NCBI RefSeq assembly: GCF_902459465.1
Contig: NC_047080.1
Span: 10,514,866-10,578,865, forward strand
DNA from: Asterias rubens
Taxonomy: Eukaryota > Echinodermata > Asteroidea > Forcipulatida > Asteriidae
Length of the DNA: 64,000 nt
Direction of reading: 5' to 3'
This document shows positions 49,901 through 60,605 of this stretch, piece by piece. The translations under genes were made by a program, and so were the position numbers. The notes beneath the pieces are model-generated. The model was given only the letters and a program-made list of their open reading frames with translations, did not search any database and was not told the origin of the DNA. Numbering within the stretch: the stretch's first letter is position 1; each line of letters opens with the position of its first letter.

Positions 49901-50598
49901 AATGTCTTTTGATGATAAATAAATAAAACTAAGTGAGCGTTTTCATTTTTTTGAATTGCCTGTCATGCACACAAAAAATGTGTCATTGGGTTTTCACTAT
50001 ATTCTCGTGATCCCAGATGGCCGGTCGATGATCTTAAACTTCTACAGGTGGTCTGTAAGTTTATGTATAATGGTGAAGTACATAAAGTGCACAGCCAACA
50101 ATGTTTTCATTAAAGGCACTGTACACGTTTGGTAATTGTCAAAGACCAGTATTCTCACTTGGTGTATCCCATCATAAGCATAAAGTAACAAGCCCGTGTG
50201 AAGATTTGGGCTCAATTAGTCATGAAGTTGCAAACAAATGATGAAAGAAAAAACACCCTTGTTGAACGAATCTGTGTGCTTTCAGATAGGAATAAAAGTC
50301 TTTGAATATTTTAGTTAGAAATTACCTCTATCTCAAAAACTACGTTACTTCAGAGGGAGTCGTTTCCCACAATATATTATACTATCAACAGCTCTCCAAT
50401 GCTCGTTACCAAGTCAGTTTTTAAGTTAATATTGTTTTGAGTAATTACCAAACGTGTACCTTCCCTTTTAAGCAAAACCAGTTATGTAATGTTCCTAAGC
50501 CCTGGACAGCTATAATTATTTGGTCTCGGTCTATAACACAGGGCCTTTCCTCACTGATTATGCGCAGCAACGGCCTCCGCTTGGAATGAACTCGACAT
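40816..50598 (-). CDS. Triple CAP-domain protein, GAPR-1/GLIPR2-like (11 coding exons)
   Basis: Eleven exons, in transcript order 50598-50555, 49438-49272, 48859-48782, 45511-45279, 44767-44563, 43930-43853, 43048-42858, 42467-42375, 41918-41660, 41206-41129, 40967-40816, join in frame to 1,578 nt (525 residues plus TAA). All have AG acceptors and GT donors with matching phases. The protein is three CAP domains in series (about residues 5-150, 175-315, 382-520) with short linkers. Each has the CAP pattern HN..R, GEN.AM, WY...KY.F..PGF.SG.G, HF.Q.VWK and Y.PPGN, closest to human GAPR-1 (GLIPR2), which has one such domain. Domain 1 keeps the four cavity residues (H50, E58, E81, H98), as does domain 2 (H220, E228, E253, H270); domain 3 has N427 and Q460 in place of His and Glu. 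There is no signal peptide, and Ser at position 2 excludes the N-myristoylation known for GAPR-1, so a cytosolic protein is inferred. GAPR-1 relatives bind acidic lipids at Golgi membranes; the role here is unknown. A tandem set of separate genes is unlikely: no internal start or stop separates the domains and linkers splice in phase 0. Confidence 0.9.
41129..41206 (-). CDS. CAP gene exon 10 (domain 3, WY block)
   Basis: 78 bp, phase 1 to 1: [16 protein letters not shown] then [10 protein letters not shown]. The cavity Glu of WYSE is Gln460 here. Confidence 0.92.
41438..41480. repeat. Perfect 16-bp hairpin in CAP intron 9
   Basis: CTGGTCTAGCTAGCGA and TCGCTAGCTAGACCAG are exact inverted copies with an 11-bp loop. 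A GGCCCAATTTCATGTAGCTA repeat fragment follows directly. Confidence 0.85.
41660..41918 (-). CDS. CAP gene exon 9 (linker and domain 3, N-terminal half)
   Basis: Acceptor [26 protein letters not shown] linker, then [42 protein letters not shown] to AFSG. The cavity His is replaced by N427. Confidence 0.92.
42240..42372 (-). mobile_element. tRNA-derived SINE, minus orientation
   Basis: On the minus strand GCAAAGGTCGTGGGTTTGAA followed by TCCCATCCGAGT contains a B-box-like GGGTTTGAATCCC; the tail TCGGGAAAGTACTGAGTA and CACTCATCGGTGTA is shared with the copy at 44150-44300. Its upstream end adjoins the donor of CAP exon 8. Confidence 0.7.
42375..42467 (-). CDS. CAP gene exon 8 (linker-only exon)
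   Basis: 93 bp, phase 0 to 0, flanked by TTGTTGTAG and GTTAGT; 31 residues, [20 protein letters not shown] then [11 protein letters not shown]. Charged, no domain, no counterpart between domains 1 and 2. The donor side abuts a tRNA-derived SINE. Because both phases are 0 it could be skipped without a frameshift, so it may be alternative. Confidence 0.65.
42858..43048 (-). CDS. CAP gene exon 7 (domain 2 C-terminal part and linker)
   Basis: [37 protein letters not shown], then a Pro-rich linker ending EAKTSK|GTAAAC (phase 0). Its acceptor region is duplicated 205 bp upstream. Confidence 0.92.
43033..43440. repeat. 205-bp recent tandem duplication across a splice acceptor
   Basis: ATCTGAGTGAAATGACCTTC at 43033 recurs at 43238; the two 205-bp copies differ at one position noticed (ATTACGGG versus ATTAAGGG). 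Each contains most of a family C palindromic element. The unit includes the last 16 bp of CAP exon 7 and its acceptor. Confidence 0.92.
43113..43452. mobile_element. Family C palindromic element, duplicated
   Basis: GGGGTCGATGGGGCCTAACT, AGGACTAGTCCTAG and GAGTTAAGACTTGTATAGTC occur twice because of the 205-bp duplication; only the second copy keeps the terminal CTCTTTGTGAAATCCACC. Confidence 0.75.
43853..43930 (-). CDS. CAP gene exon 6 (domain 2, WYSE block)
   Basis: 78 bp, phase 1 to 1: [16 protein letters not shown] then [10 protein letters not shown]. Confidence 0.92.
44150..44300 (-). mobile_element. tRNA-derived SINE, 5'-truncated, minus orientation
   Basis: Minus strand reads AGGTCGTGGGTTCGAATCCA (B box GGTTCGAATCC), then ACTCGGGAAAGTTCTGAGTA and ACACATCGGTGTAAGGGTAA. 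The A-box half is not recognisable. Confidence 0.75.
44563..44767 (-). CDS. CAP gene exon 5 (domain 2, N-terminal half)
   Basis: Acceptor [50 protein letters not shown] to AYSG. LSK|FQQDAL matches the uninterrupted LSKFQKDAL of exon 9, supporting the junction. Confidence 0.9.
44845..45241 (-). mobile_element. Family A element, reverse, in CAP intron 4
   Basis: TTAAAGGCACTGGAGACTAG to AAAAGTGTCCAGCGCCTTC. Ends only 38 bp from the donor of CAP exon 4. Confidence 0.85.
45279..45511 (-). CDS. CAP gene exon 4 (domain 1 C-terminal part and linker)
   Basis: [29 protein letters not shown], then a Gly-rich linker ending ENEPLSK|GTGAGT in phase 0, which continues as FQQDAL in exon 5. Confidence 0.92.
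45688..46061 (+). mobile_element. Family A element, forward, in CAP intron 3
   Basis: Left end truncated (CAATTGGTAATTGTCAAAG); right end AATAGTGTCCACTGCCTTTAA intact. Central GAGACCTCAAGTTCTAAACT hairpin. Confidence 0.85.
46690..46990. repeat. TGTACA/ATGTAC-rich low-complexity stretch
   Basis: Many short palindromes such as GTACATGTAC and TGTACA within 300 bp; produces open frames rich in Cys, Thr and Val on both strands that I regard as spurious. Confidence 0.6.
48229..48678. mobile_element. Composite head-to-head family A element
   Basis: The left third reads as a forward copy (GGTAATTGTCAAAG, CAATTGGTCGTTGAAGTTGC), then switches at about 48390 to a reverse copy (CACTTGGTAACGAGCAATGG, GAAACGGCTCCCTC, CCAGTGCCTTTAA). 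TTAA is present at both outer ends. Confidence 0.8.
48782..48859 (-). CDS. CAP gene exon 3 (domain 1, WYSE block)
   Basis: 78 bp, phase 1 to 1: [16 protein letters not shown] then [10 protein letters not shown]. The first of three homologous 78-bp exons. Confidence 0.9.
49272..49438 (-). CDS. CAP gene exon 2 (domain 1, N-terminal half)
   Basis: After CTTTACAG; encodes [27 protein letters not shown] and FGENVAM to DYSG (phase 2 in, phase 1 out). Carries cavity residues H50 and E58. Confidence 0.9.
50110..50471 (+). mobile_element. Family A element, forward, in CAP intron 1
   Basis: TTAAAGGCACTGTACACG to AAACGTGTACCTTCCCTTTTAA. Lies 84 bp from CAP exon 1. Confidence 0.85.
50555..50598 (-). 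CDS. CAP gene exon 1 (start codon)
   Basis: Reads [14 protein letters not shown] and two bases of Gln15, ending CATAATCA|GTGAGG. Too short for ordinary ORF detection; found because exon 2 begins mid-domain and needs the HN..R motif. A TTTTGTAG acceptor lies 29 bp upstream of the ATG, so a 5' UTR exon further right is likely. Confidence 0.8.
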
Positions 50599-51979
50599 CT
50601 TGCTTGAAATGACACAATCTCCGAACCCTACAAAATGAAACGCAAACATTTTGTTTAGATTTAACATATTGACCTCGTCAGATCAGTAACAGGTGTGTTG
50701 TAGGCCCATAATTGTTTACTAATAGTTTTTGCTTCAGTTATTAATAGAGGTTGGTTATCGCGGATGTGATGTTAGGTTTTTTTTCCCCTTCTATATTTAT
50801 TGGTATTTTTTTCTCTATACCTAGTTTGTATTTTGTTTAATAAGTTAAAATGCTTGAACACCGTTATTTGTTAGCAATATTGAAAAAAAATAAATATTGG
50901 ATACCCTGAAATGTATATTTTAAAAAACATAGTTTTTATTGAAATGTACATTAAAAAATGTATTTATAATAGACCATTTGTTCAAACCGTGCAACGAAAC
51001 AAAATGAAATTGGCCCCAGGCTTCAAGTGGTTGGAGCCATTTTAAAGACAGACTACCAGCAACATGTATTCCCAAGGTTTATGGTGTATTCCAATGGGGT
51101 GTTTTCGGTTATTTATAACCTGGACAGTAAACAATAATAATAATAATAATAATGGACACTTAATAAAGCGCCGGTGTCCGCCGCAAGCGGCGCTCATGGC
51201 GCTACTCTACAAAGGAACAACAAGCAATGAAAGTAGCAGACACCAATTAAACAAAGGGTGTGTTTTAATTCAATTTGTAAGCACCTTGAAATGGTTCATA
51301 TATAATTCACCTCTATTCATATTTTCATTCAGTGACAAATCAATGTGTCTAGATTAATATACAAAAATAATTTCCAAATTGTTTCGATCTATAAATCTAA
51401 TGAAACTACATTATTTGGCAATGTTGGAGTGAGGGTATATAGGTCACCTCATTTTTTTATTTTTTTATTTTTTATTTTTTATTCAGTGATAAATAAATAC
51501 GTCAAAATTAATATGCAAACAATTTACGAACGTCTTGGTAAAAGGAGACAGATGTTGCGATCTTTTGTCATTATTGTAAATTTGTTCAGATTCTGTTTGA
51601 GAAATTTCCCATTGTAACATGAACAACCAGCTACTCTACACACTTTGTTTAGTGAAATTGAGACTCGAAAAACCTGCGACGAGATTTTTGTCATGACTGT
51701 CCTAATGAAGTATTTGCTACATGGAGCTCGTAAACTATGAATCGACCCATATGCATGTCAGGTGCAAAACAGCAAACGCTTAAACAAAGCGGTAGGCCTA
51801 TGCTCTAAACAATTTGCACATCATGCATATTCAAATCCAACTTGACTTCTCCTTGCTTGGTCCATTTCCTACCTCCATGCTTGGTGTGGGAAAATACTAA
51901 CAAAGTTTAACGAGGCTTCCCAATATATACTTATTTTTTTATGGAGAAGTCGTTAAACGATTGTAAAGGTGGTCGTGCA

Positions 51980-52135
51980 GGGCTCGGTTTCACAAAGCAA
52001 CACAAAAACGCAAGACAAATTTCCAGTATTTATATCATAGTGATATCTATTGTGACATTACACTTTACTTAGCGACTACAGGCTTGATTTGCAGTTAAGA
52101 TCATTCTTAGCTCTTTGTTAAATTGGCCCTCACCC
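51980..52135. mobile_element. Short palindromic element, family F, copy 2
   Basis: GGGCTCGGTTTCACAAAGC left and TAGCTCTTTGTTAAATTGGCCC right, with ATTACACTTTACTTAGCGAC inside as in the 40469 copy. A C18-type run follows. Confidence 0.65.
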
Positions 52136-52570
52136 CCCCCCCCCCCCCCCCCATCCCGCGGTTTCCACACAACAGCATATACATGTAGACCTTTATCACG
52201 GTGCAACCATCTTGAATTTCTCCCAGTGATATCAATGTTACCAAACCGAGGCTGGAAGAACAAACTAGTCTGGTTCCTATTTGCAAAACGGTTACTAGCA
52301 TTCATGGTCGTTGTTCGATACGAGGAACATGACCAAGATAGAGGCAGCCCGATAAAGGTCTATAGTTTTTGCACAAGACGTCAGTGGTCTTGACTGCATG
52401 CTATAGTGAGAGCCAGTCAAGTTGGTTAAATCATGCCGTAAGATGGCGCTCTCTATAACGATTTATATCTCTTTTTGATCACTGACGTTTGGGCCAAGAC
52501 GAATTACACCCCCGTTTTATGGGGTCGCAGTCACGATCGAGAGCAAAGGTTCCGCAGGAGCATGCAGCAG

Positions 52571-52580
52571 TCTCGCGAGA
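52571..52580. promoter_or_regulatory. TCTCGCGAGA palindrome, candidate promoter element
   Basis: The perfect 10-bp palindrome TCTCGCGAGA is a known element of many vertebrate TATA-less promoters. Here it sits in a locally CpG-containing patch about 2 kb upstream of the CAP start codon, where a 5' UTR exon is expected. Function is inferred from the motif alone. Confidence 0.3.
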
Positions 52581-53915
52581 GCTAAGGTCCCGGGGTCCCA
52601 TAAAGGTGTTTGAGAAGGCGCGAGACATGGCGCAGTACTTCCAATAATTATAGTGCAATCTTTGATGTTTGGGAACAGAGAAATGGCCCATTCATGTTTA
52701 TGTAAACATGTTCTCCAGCTGTTAATTGTATTAGATTGAATTGAAGCATGATGCACATGCAATTAAATATTCGCATGCATAGATTGTGAATATTGAAGCA
52801 TATGCTTCTTGTAATTATAAAGTAGCATATTTATTATAAATATAGTATGTGATGTGAGCAGCTTCGCCATTCAAATATTCACCAAAACATTATTTGTGTT
52901 TAATATTTTTTTTCTTGTTTATTCCCCCACCCGACCCTGTTCTATCTCATTGCAATAAATTAAAAAAACATTCACAATTTGACTAAAACAAATTGGATAA
53001 ATTTGAAATGTGTTCGGTGTGTACAAAAGCTATGCTTCACCCACACATGACGGGGTATTGATTGATCGCCAGTCATAACTGCAATTATTAAAACCAAAAA
53101 TTGCTAAAATTTCAATTGTTTGCTACAGCAAGCCACATGTTGACTTTCCACAAACAATGGGAATAAATTAACATAATAGTAATTGCATTTATGTAACAAG
53201 TTACGTAACGAGGTCGTCTATCAGCTAATTTATTCATACTGCACTTGTTTAGCTCTACCGAGTACATCATGATAGTGGGGCACTCTTTTTTATTCCTTTC
53301 ACGTACCACTATGGAACACAAGTGGACAATGTTCATGTCAAATTAACAAAACATTACAATTAATAAAACATCACAAAAGATTTGTTGAGGCAAAGTACAC
53401 GTATTTATATAATTAAAATTCAACCATCATAGTTTTAGAGATAGATTATATTTAAAAGAAATGATTTTCCCCAGATTTGAGCCCCTGGAAATTCGTGTTC
53501 ATGCTGGGTGTATATAAATTATTATGCTGGTGTACAGTGTCGAAGAAATGTACATGTTAAAACGAGTGATGCCAAATGCTGTAGATTGATAAGCCCTACA
53601 TAAGAACAAAAACTCAGCTATTCCTTGAACGTTTGTTTTCTTATTTCTTGTATCTTATTAAACATCAAATCTACTTTAGAAACTTTTTTTTAGCTTTCTG
53701 TTGAGTTAACTAACATGCAGACAATGTTGAGAACGTTTTGTGCCAAACCACTTGTTTATCAATGATAGCATTATTTATTCCAAATGATGTTTTTTTCTTC
53801 ATAGCTGTACTTTGGTCGAAGCAGGTTTTGAGGTACCCTGATTTGAGCCTCTTATCTTTCTTTCAATGTTTATATTTTAATTTTGAGTTATGCTGAAACT
53901 ATAGTTGTATTTTGC

Positions 53916-54299
53916 TTAAAGACAGTGGACACTATTGGTAATTGTCAAAGACTAGCCTTCACAGTTGGTGTATCTCAACATATGCATAAAATAACTTAGC
54001 TGTGAAAATTTGCGCTCAATCGGTTATCGAAGCTGCGAGATAATAATGAAAGAAAAAACACCCGTCACACGAAGTTGTGTGCGTTTAGATTGTTGATTTC
54101 GAGACCTCAAGTTCTAAATCTGAGGTCTCGAAATCAAATTCGTGGAAAATTACTTCTTTCTCGAAAACTATGGCACTTCAGAGGGAGCCATTTCTCACAA
54201 TGTTTTATACTATCAACAGCTCCCTATTACTCGTTACCAACTAAGGTTTTATGCTAATAATTATTTGGAGTAATAACCAATAGTGTCCACTGCCTTTAA
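53916..54299 (+). mobile_element. Family A element, forward, complete
   Basis: TTAAAGACAGTGGACACTAT to AATAGTGTCCACTGCCTTTAA with central GAGACCTCAAGTTCTAAATC hairpin. Confidence 0.9.
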
Positions 54300-57200
54300 G
54301 GATAAAGGTTGGGTTTTGGTAAGCTGACAAACTATTCAGTCCTTCGATATGCTTCAATTTCCGAATGGACATTTTCTTACGGTACATCGCGTGTGTATTA
54401 TATTTCATTTTCTAATCAGGAAATCAATAGGCATGACTCCTCGGTTGTCTGAGCATGTGACACAGTCTTTTTAAAATAAATAAATAATAATAGATCATCG
54501 TCATGCCTTAGCCCCGCCCCTCCCACCCCCAGGGGTCCAATTTCGATAGAGCTGCTTAAGCAGAAATTAGTGCTTAAGAATTTTCTGCTTAACATAAATG
54601 AGCAGGATACCAGCCATACATTGTACATGTGACGTGGTGTATTGGCTGGTTAACCTGTTCTACGCATGATTGTGTTGTGCTTCGCTGCTTTTTTGTGGTA
54701 AATAAGCAGCGATTTGAAATTATGCCCAAGAGATATCAGTTACTGCACACAGTCACGGTTCTTTGGCTCAGCTAGAAATGTAAACTCACATATTAATTAT
54801 ATTATTTAAGACAAAATGCAACTTTGCTTGTAAAAGTAAAATGAAGAAAAATTGTATTAATTACAGTGTAATGTAAGGGGAAAAAAAACATTTTAAAAGG
54901 TATTATTATAGGATTTGTAAGGATACAAAATGACGTGACCAAGAACATGGTCAATGTACAATGAACGATTAGCGATATTGAAAACGCACGAGTGGTGTAT
55001 AATTTGTGTATCAGTAAAAGTGGCACCTGTACAGTTTACCATGCGTTATCAAAGTAGGTCACCACGTCGGCCAGGTCGCGACCAGGTACCAGGTACGCTT
55101 TATACTTCTGTTCTGGCCGCTAATCAGTGTCAAGTTTGAGCGGGTGCAAAGATCTATAACCTGATGCAAAAAAATGATAATAAGCGGCCCAGTTCTTGTG
55201 ATCTAAAAAGTTTGTAATTTTCTGCTTCTGGTTTGAACCGGAAAACGAGGTCATTTGGGGTCACCCGTGTCTTTAGTTTTTGAGAACCTTTTCGATGATG
55301 TGTAGGGCTTAGTTTGTAAAAATCCGATGCGTGGTTTTTAAATTAAAATTTTACTTTTCATTGTTCAAGTGCTGTTTTTATGTTTGGGTTCAAGTGCTAA
55401 GTTTTTAGGCTCAATTCAGTTTCAATTGGGTGTTTTTTTTTTCTCAAAATAAAAGTTGACAAAAAGACGAAGATGACGAATAAAATAAAACCGGGAAAAA
55501 ACGAGGCTGCGAAATACTTAACAACTAAAAACAAATGTCCTCTAATGCCGACTGGCAAACAATAGATATTTAGATTGTGTGAAGTTTGACCATGAAATCG
55601 AAGGTTCAACTGCTAGTAAGGCATCCATTTTTACACATAAAGTAAAATGTTGATTTGTTTTTACAAGATACTCGCCGTATATAAACAAATGTATAAATCT
55701 TCTTGCACATGCTCAATAAATTCAGATTAAATACCCGCGAAATAATGAAGGTTTTCCCAGCCTATTTTAACAAAATTGTATTAAATTTGGTTTGAAAATT
55801 AGTGCTCCGTACGCATTTTGTATCCGCATTCAACAGTTAAATGGAATTTCGGTTGTAAAAGTCTAGCATTCTTGTATTGTCTATAAAAGAAAAAGAATGA
55901 CTGAAACGAACTTGAATGCGAAGAACGCAATCATGTGCGCATGAAACGAAATTGAAAGCAAGAGTAGCTAAAAAAAGAAACCATAGTTTGAATAAATTAG
56001 GGAAACATGTGTTCATTTAAGTGAAACCGAAAATAGTAATGAAGATGAGTTTATGTTCGCTGAAATCGGCCAGGAAACCTTCATGGAAGCGCAAAGTAGC
56101 GCCAAATCACAAAGCAGATACATCGATCTGTATGCATGAGTCAACAATTACAACAAATCTTCAAAACAAAAATCCACAATAACGCAATATCAATAAGGAA
56201 TAATATTTAGTAACAGATTGTTCATACAAAAATAAAGATGGAAGTTTAGAAACAAACCTACCTTCCCGATCGTTGGTATGATTCTATTTGATTAACAACA
56301 ATTTTATATGATGCATTTGACGCTTTGTATCAGCAGATAGATGATGGTGCATTATCTATGCACTATCCCCCATGCATCCAGGATTGATGACATGGTGGTT
56401 GCTGGCTATAAAACCGAACGACTGTTTTATGACCGGTAATTTTGAATGTTGTCTCTCAAAGAAAAAAAATTGTTGCTTATTAAAACTATTAATTACATCG
56501 CTGGCTATTCTGTGTACACTTTCCCCGCAAAGAAACTTACTTTGGTAATGGTCAATACTTCAAGACAACGCAAACAAAATGTACATGTTTTTCTTTTTTT
56601 AGTCTGTTTTATTTTTTTCGTTAATTTATTATGGAAGCAAAATAATGTCATCAAATCTAACGTATAGGCCTAGTCCAAGGTATGTTTTTCAGTTTTGTCG
56701 ACATTTTGTGTAAGATTTTATGTAATATTTCGTGTATACAGCTATGATTTTAATTCAGTGAATTCCCCCTCAGCATACGGAAACAGTCGTCTGTAACTAG
56801 ATGTATGCCTCTTTGTATTGTAGGCACACGGAGAAACGGGGTCCTCCTGCACGTAGTGATCTGTGGCGCTACCGATTCCATTGTGAATATTATTCTCAAA
56901 ATATACCAAAATCAAACTAATTTACCGGTCCAGCGATATGAATAGACCCTAATGCTGCTGCAATTATCAATATTGTATTAATTATCATAATTTCCTCGCT
57001 GTTACGGGTAGGACCGAAACAAAACATGTTCCGGCTGACGGGTTCTGCTCTATTCAAACCGCACGGCCGAGTCCATTAAAATACAGGAAGCCAGTAAGTC
57101 TATCTCTTCAAGTTCAACTTCTGCTTGAGAGTAAAATTGTCATTTAATTGCCTTATTAATATTCAGCTGTATTGTGTCATTGTACTATAGAATAATTAGA

Positions 57201-58468
57201 CTTGCCTGTGAGTCGCTCATCATCTCCTGGCACGGTAGACACTCCCATCTCGATGAGGCTGAACCCGATTCTTCTTCAAGATGGCTGGATTTATGTGCTA
57301 GCGCCCTCTGCTGATGATGGAAAGCATGCGGCAGTGATTCACATAGTGTGCCTCAATTTTTACTGTATGACATCATAGTTAAGGTCAGTTTGATATTCGA
57401 ATTAATTGTGTTTGTTTCTAAATACGTCTTTCTAGTAAATCTCGAAGGTTTCCCCTTGAAGTAAATATACAGAAATGGACACAGCGAGAATTTTGATTAA
57501 AGGAACATTGGTGTTGCAACAAAACATTTGCTGGCAGTGTAACGCTTAATGTAATCCAATTGGAAATTATCAAAAAAAAATCTTGAAATTGACGCCTCGA
57601 AAACATTGATAAACAAAAGCGAGAAATACTCAGTGTATCACTTTTCGATGTATGAATTTAATCAAAATGTTTAACCACAATAATAATTAACAGGCAAAAT
57701 TTACATCAAGTGTATACTCTGACATTGTTTGAATATATAAATAGATCTTAATTTTGTCAAAAATACATGAAATTATATACAGCCAATAAAGTGCTTCTTA
57801 ATCTTATAGAAGTATAAATAGGTGGAATTTATTATTATATAAAACAATTTTGTAATATACAGTTATAATATACAGTCATACAGTAATATGTATGTTATCA
57901 ATCGCACTTAATGACTGTTGTCAATGGCAAAACACTAGCACTTACATGTAAGAAGAATATTAATACAATTTAATTAATTTATAGGTACTGTCATTCATAG
58001 GTCCCCATACCAAGTTATTTGGAAAACGCGACGTTTTTACCTTGGTAGAATGTCTGTCAAATTGTTCTGCCCAACTTAAGTATCGTCCAAATTGAAGTTT
58101 GGTCTTTAATATGGACAGTTTTTATAGGTAGATTCAAGTCTCACTCGAATACCTATAGTCCAACTTAATTGGGACAGCAACCCGAGTTGGGCGGTACTCT
58201 AAATACAGCTCATTCGGCACCTGTTAAAAATTTACACGTCCTTCAATGACGTCGTTTATTTAAAAAGTACATGTACTTTTTTAATGAGCCGATGTCCCTA
58301 CAGTGGTATTGGTTGTATAGGACTTTGAATATCATGACACAAACACAATACGTTTATTTACTTTGTTTAAAATATGTCCTATAGTCACGGGAAAATAGTC
58401 ATATTTAAACGTGTTATAAATTGCAGTTACAAAAACATTTCAACGTCCTCTCATGTTAATGTCCTATT

Positions 58469-58860
58469 TTAAAGATAGTTAACATTGTTTAAAAACACCG
58501 ATAAATGTCTAAGACCAGTATTCTCACTGGGTGTGTTCCAACATTATACGCATACAATAACAAATCTGTGAACATTTTGTGTCAGTTGGTCATCGTTTGT
58601 TGCAAGAGAACACTGAAGAACACCCGTGTAGTTCAAATTGGTGTGCTTTCAGTTGAATATAAAATAATTCAGGCCAAAAGTCTAATACAATTATTTGAGT
58701 GAGTAATTATACCTCTTTCTCAAAAACTCCGTGACTTCAGAGGGAGCCGTTTCTCACAATGTTTCATACTATCAGCAGCTCTTCTATACAAGTATAGTTT
58801 GTATGCTGTAACATTACTTGGAGCATTGAGTGGATACCAATAGTGTCCAGTGTCTTCAAA
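58469..58860 (+). mobile_element. Family A element, forward, diverged
   Basis: AATGTCTAAGACCAGTATTC, CTACTTTCTCAAAAACTCC-type and ATAGTGTCCAGTGTCTTC blocks in order; the left terminus is poorly preserved. Confidence 0.75.
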
Positions 58861-59274
58861 TTTACCTTTATCTGTTTTCAATACAAACAGTAAAGTTTGG
58901 TGACAATTTGTGCCTGCCAACGGGCTCATGTAAATAAAATGTTAAGTACAAACATTAATGCAGTTTTGTTTACTCAAACAATATAACATTGAGTGTGAAC
59001 TATATCACACTGTGATGACAGTAGAATAAAAAATTTGTAATGGTTAATTTAATCTTTTGTTTTTTGTTTTATTCTATCAGCTGTCATTGGGCTGTCTCTT
59101 TGGATACAACTCTAGCCAAACAACCTGTGCAGATGGGAATAATTTCCCCACTAAAGTACCTTTCACCAGACGATCATGCCGCTTCGTTCGTGATTCCACT
59201 ACAATGTGAGTTAGAACTATTATTAAGTTCACAAATTAATTACGATGTTCATCACAATATTGAACATTGACAAT

Positions 59275-59419
59275 GAGAGACTTTGTAACGCTAGGTGGCA
59301 GCAGACTTACCAGGTAACTTTTCCATTGTTAACGTACTTCTGCGTATGCGCACAATTACTGAAAACGAAATATTTACCAGGTAAGTCTGCTGCCACCTAG
59401 CTTCCAAAAAGTCATCCAT
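59275..59419. mobile_element. Short inverted-repeat element, family G, copy 2
   Basis: GCTAGGTGGCAGCAGACTTA and TAAGTCTGCTGCCACCTAGC are exact inverted copies flanking an AT-rich centre. Confidence 0.9.
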
Positions 59420-60361
59420 TACTTCTCGAAGCTTCAATTGTTGTCATTTCCGTTAGGAATTAAACAGTCGTCGTGTCATAAGCGACTGAGCAGCCAAAAA
59501 ACCGTATTAGTTTCCTGTTACATGCTGAACCTGCAGCAATAAATACGTCATCAGTCTACGTCACACACAGTGCAAACTTCCAGAAGTTCATCATGGAATA
59601 GTCGTGACCAGTCGACTAGTCGTGACTAGCTGTGTTCGACTAGTCGCAAGTATGGTCATCAGCCATCTGTCTCGTTCCTTATCTCATAGCTTTCTTGAAG
59701 TTCGTTCGTTCGTTGGTTCACACGATGTGGTGTCTCAAGTCAAAATACTTCTAAGTTTTAAGAACTCCTATAGTTTTCCTTCAAGAAGTTAAAGAGAGAG
59801 CCACCTCAGCCACCATTGTGAACCCCACTGTGGTCTTAAAAACCAGTAGAACAGTGAACTTTAAGCTTTAAGACTGTATCATCATTGGTATACCAACAAA
59901 TACCATGTAATAAAACTGCTCCTTAATAAATAAAAACATCAAAATACAACTGAAATATACATTAAGATAGATACAGTTAAAGGTATGATTATGATCTTGT
60001 TAACAGGACAACAAAATTACAATGTTTGTCGTTCACAATCATGCCAACAAACATATACCCGCCGCCTGTAAAGGTCACACGGTCTCCATGTTAAGACGAA
60101 TCTCCCGCCTAAAATGTGGCAAACACTTTGCATAAAATCTTTTTTAGCAAAAGATATCTCAACTTGCACATGGGCAATGTTGTTTCTGTTTATAGGCCTT
60201 AATCTTAAGTAAAGTCTGTCCCCAGCCAATATAAAGCTCATCACACCGTTGTTTGTACCCGGTTTCCTTGGCATTGAGCAAAAATATTTCTGTTCTCCTG
60301 GGACAGGATGCCTAGCTGGCAGATATTGGGACTAGCAGCGATTTGAAAAACTCACTTCAAT

Positions 60362-60367
60362 TTTATT
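60362..60367 (-). terminator. Candidate synaptotagmin polyadenylation signal AATAAA
   Basis: TTTATT on the plus strand gives AATAAA on the minus strand, about 125 nt downstream of the synaptotagmin stop codon. Confidence 0.45.
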
Positions 60368-60491
60368 ATAAAAAGGCTTACACTGGGTGATACTTTGGCA
60401 ATCACGGGACAATACATGTAAACAACAACAACTGTTAAGTGTTCACAGTGAAACGCGGAAACGCTGTAGGACCATGGTAGGACCCAGTGCG

Positions 60492-60605
60492 TTATGTGAT
60501 TAGTCTGTGCCACCGAGCCACCGGCTTGCTCGAACAGATCATATCGTTCCAATGTGCTAACTCCTCCCCTTGTGAGTCAGGGCCCAAGACCACTCTGCCA
60601 AGAAT
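60492..60605 (-). CDS. Synaptotagmin terminal coding exon
   Basis: Acceptor CTTTTGCAG; 37 codons, ILGRVVLGPDSQGEELAHWN to ARWHRLIT and TAA at 60494-60492. Contains no suitable ATG at its start, so it is only seen by following the C2B fold across the intron. Confidence 0.92.
   Translation of the reverse strand: MLGRVVLGPDSQGEELAHWNDMICSSKPVARWHRLIT

Larger units (their letters stand above)
50628..60491. other. Intergenic sequence between the CAP and synaptotagmin genes
   Basis: No coding exon recognised. Contains family F (51980), family A (53916, 58469) and family G (59275) elements, poly-C and poly-T tracts, and a CpG-containing patch near 52500-52640 that may be promoter-like. Its right end, about 60370-60491, is probably synaptotagmin 3' UTR. 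Confidence 0.6.

Noticed and set aside
52115..52393. 92-codon ORF starting MLNWPSPPPPPPPS
   Set aside because: The proline run is a poly-C tract at the edge of a repeat element; the rest is unrecognisable.
56405..56667. TATA box (CTATAAAAC) followed by a 73-codon ORF with a hydrophobic stretch
   Set aside because: No homology, Lys/Phe-rich low-complexity sequence and a chance TATA in AT-rich DNA; too weak to call a gene.
57277..57285. CAAGATGGC (YY1-like initiator) as a promoter start
   Set aside because: The following ATG frame ends after a few codons and no gene follows; a single 9-bp match is expected by chance.
60017..60274. 85-codon minus-strand ORF downstream of synaptotagmin
   Set aside because: It lies beyond the candidate polyadenylation signal and resembles no protein; probably chance.
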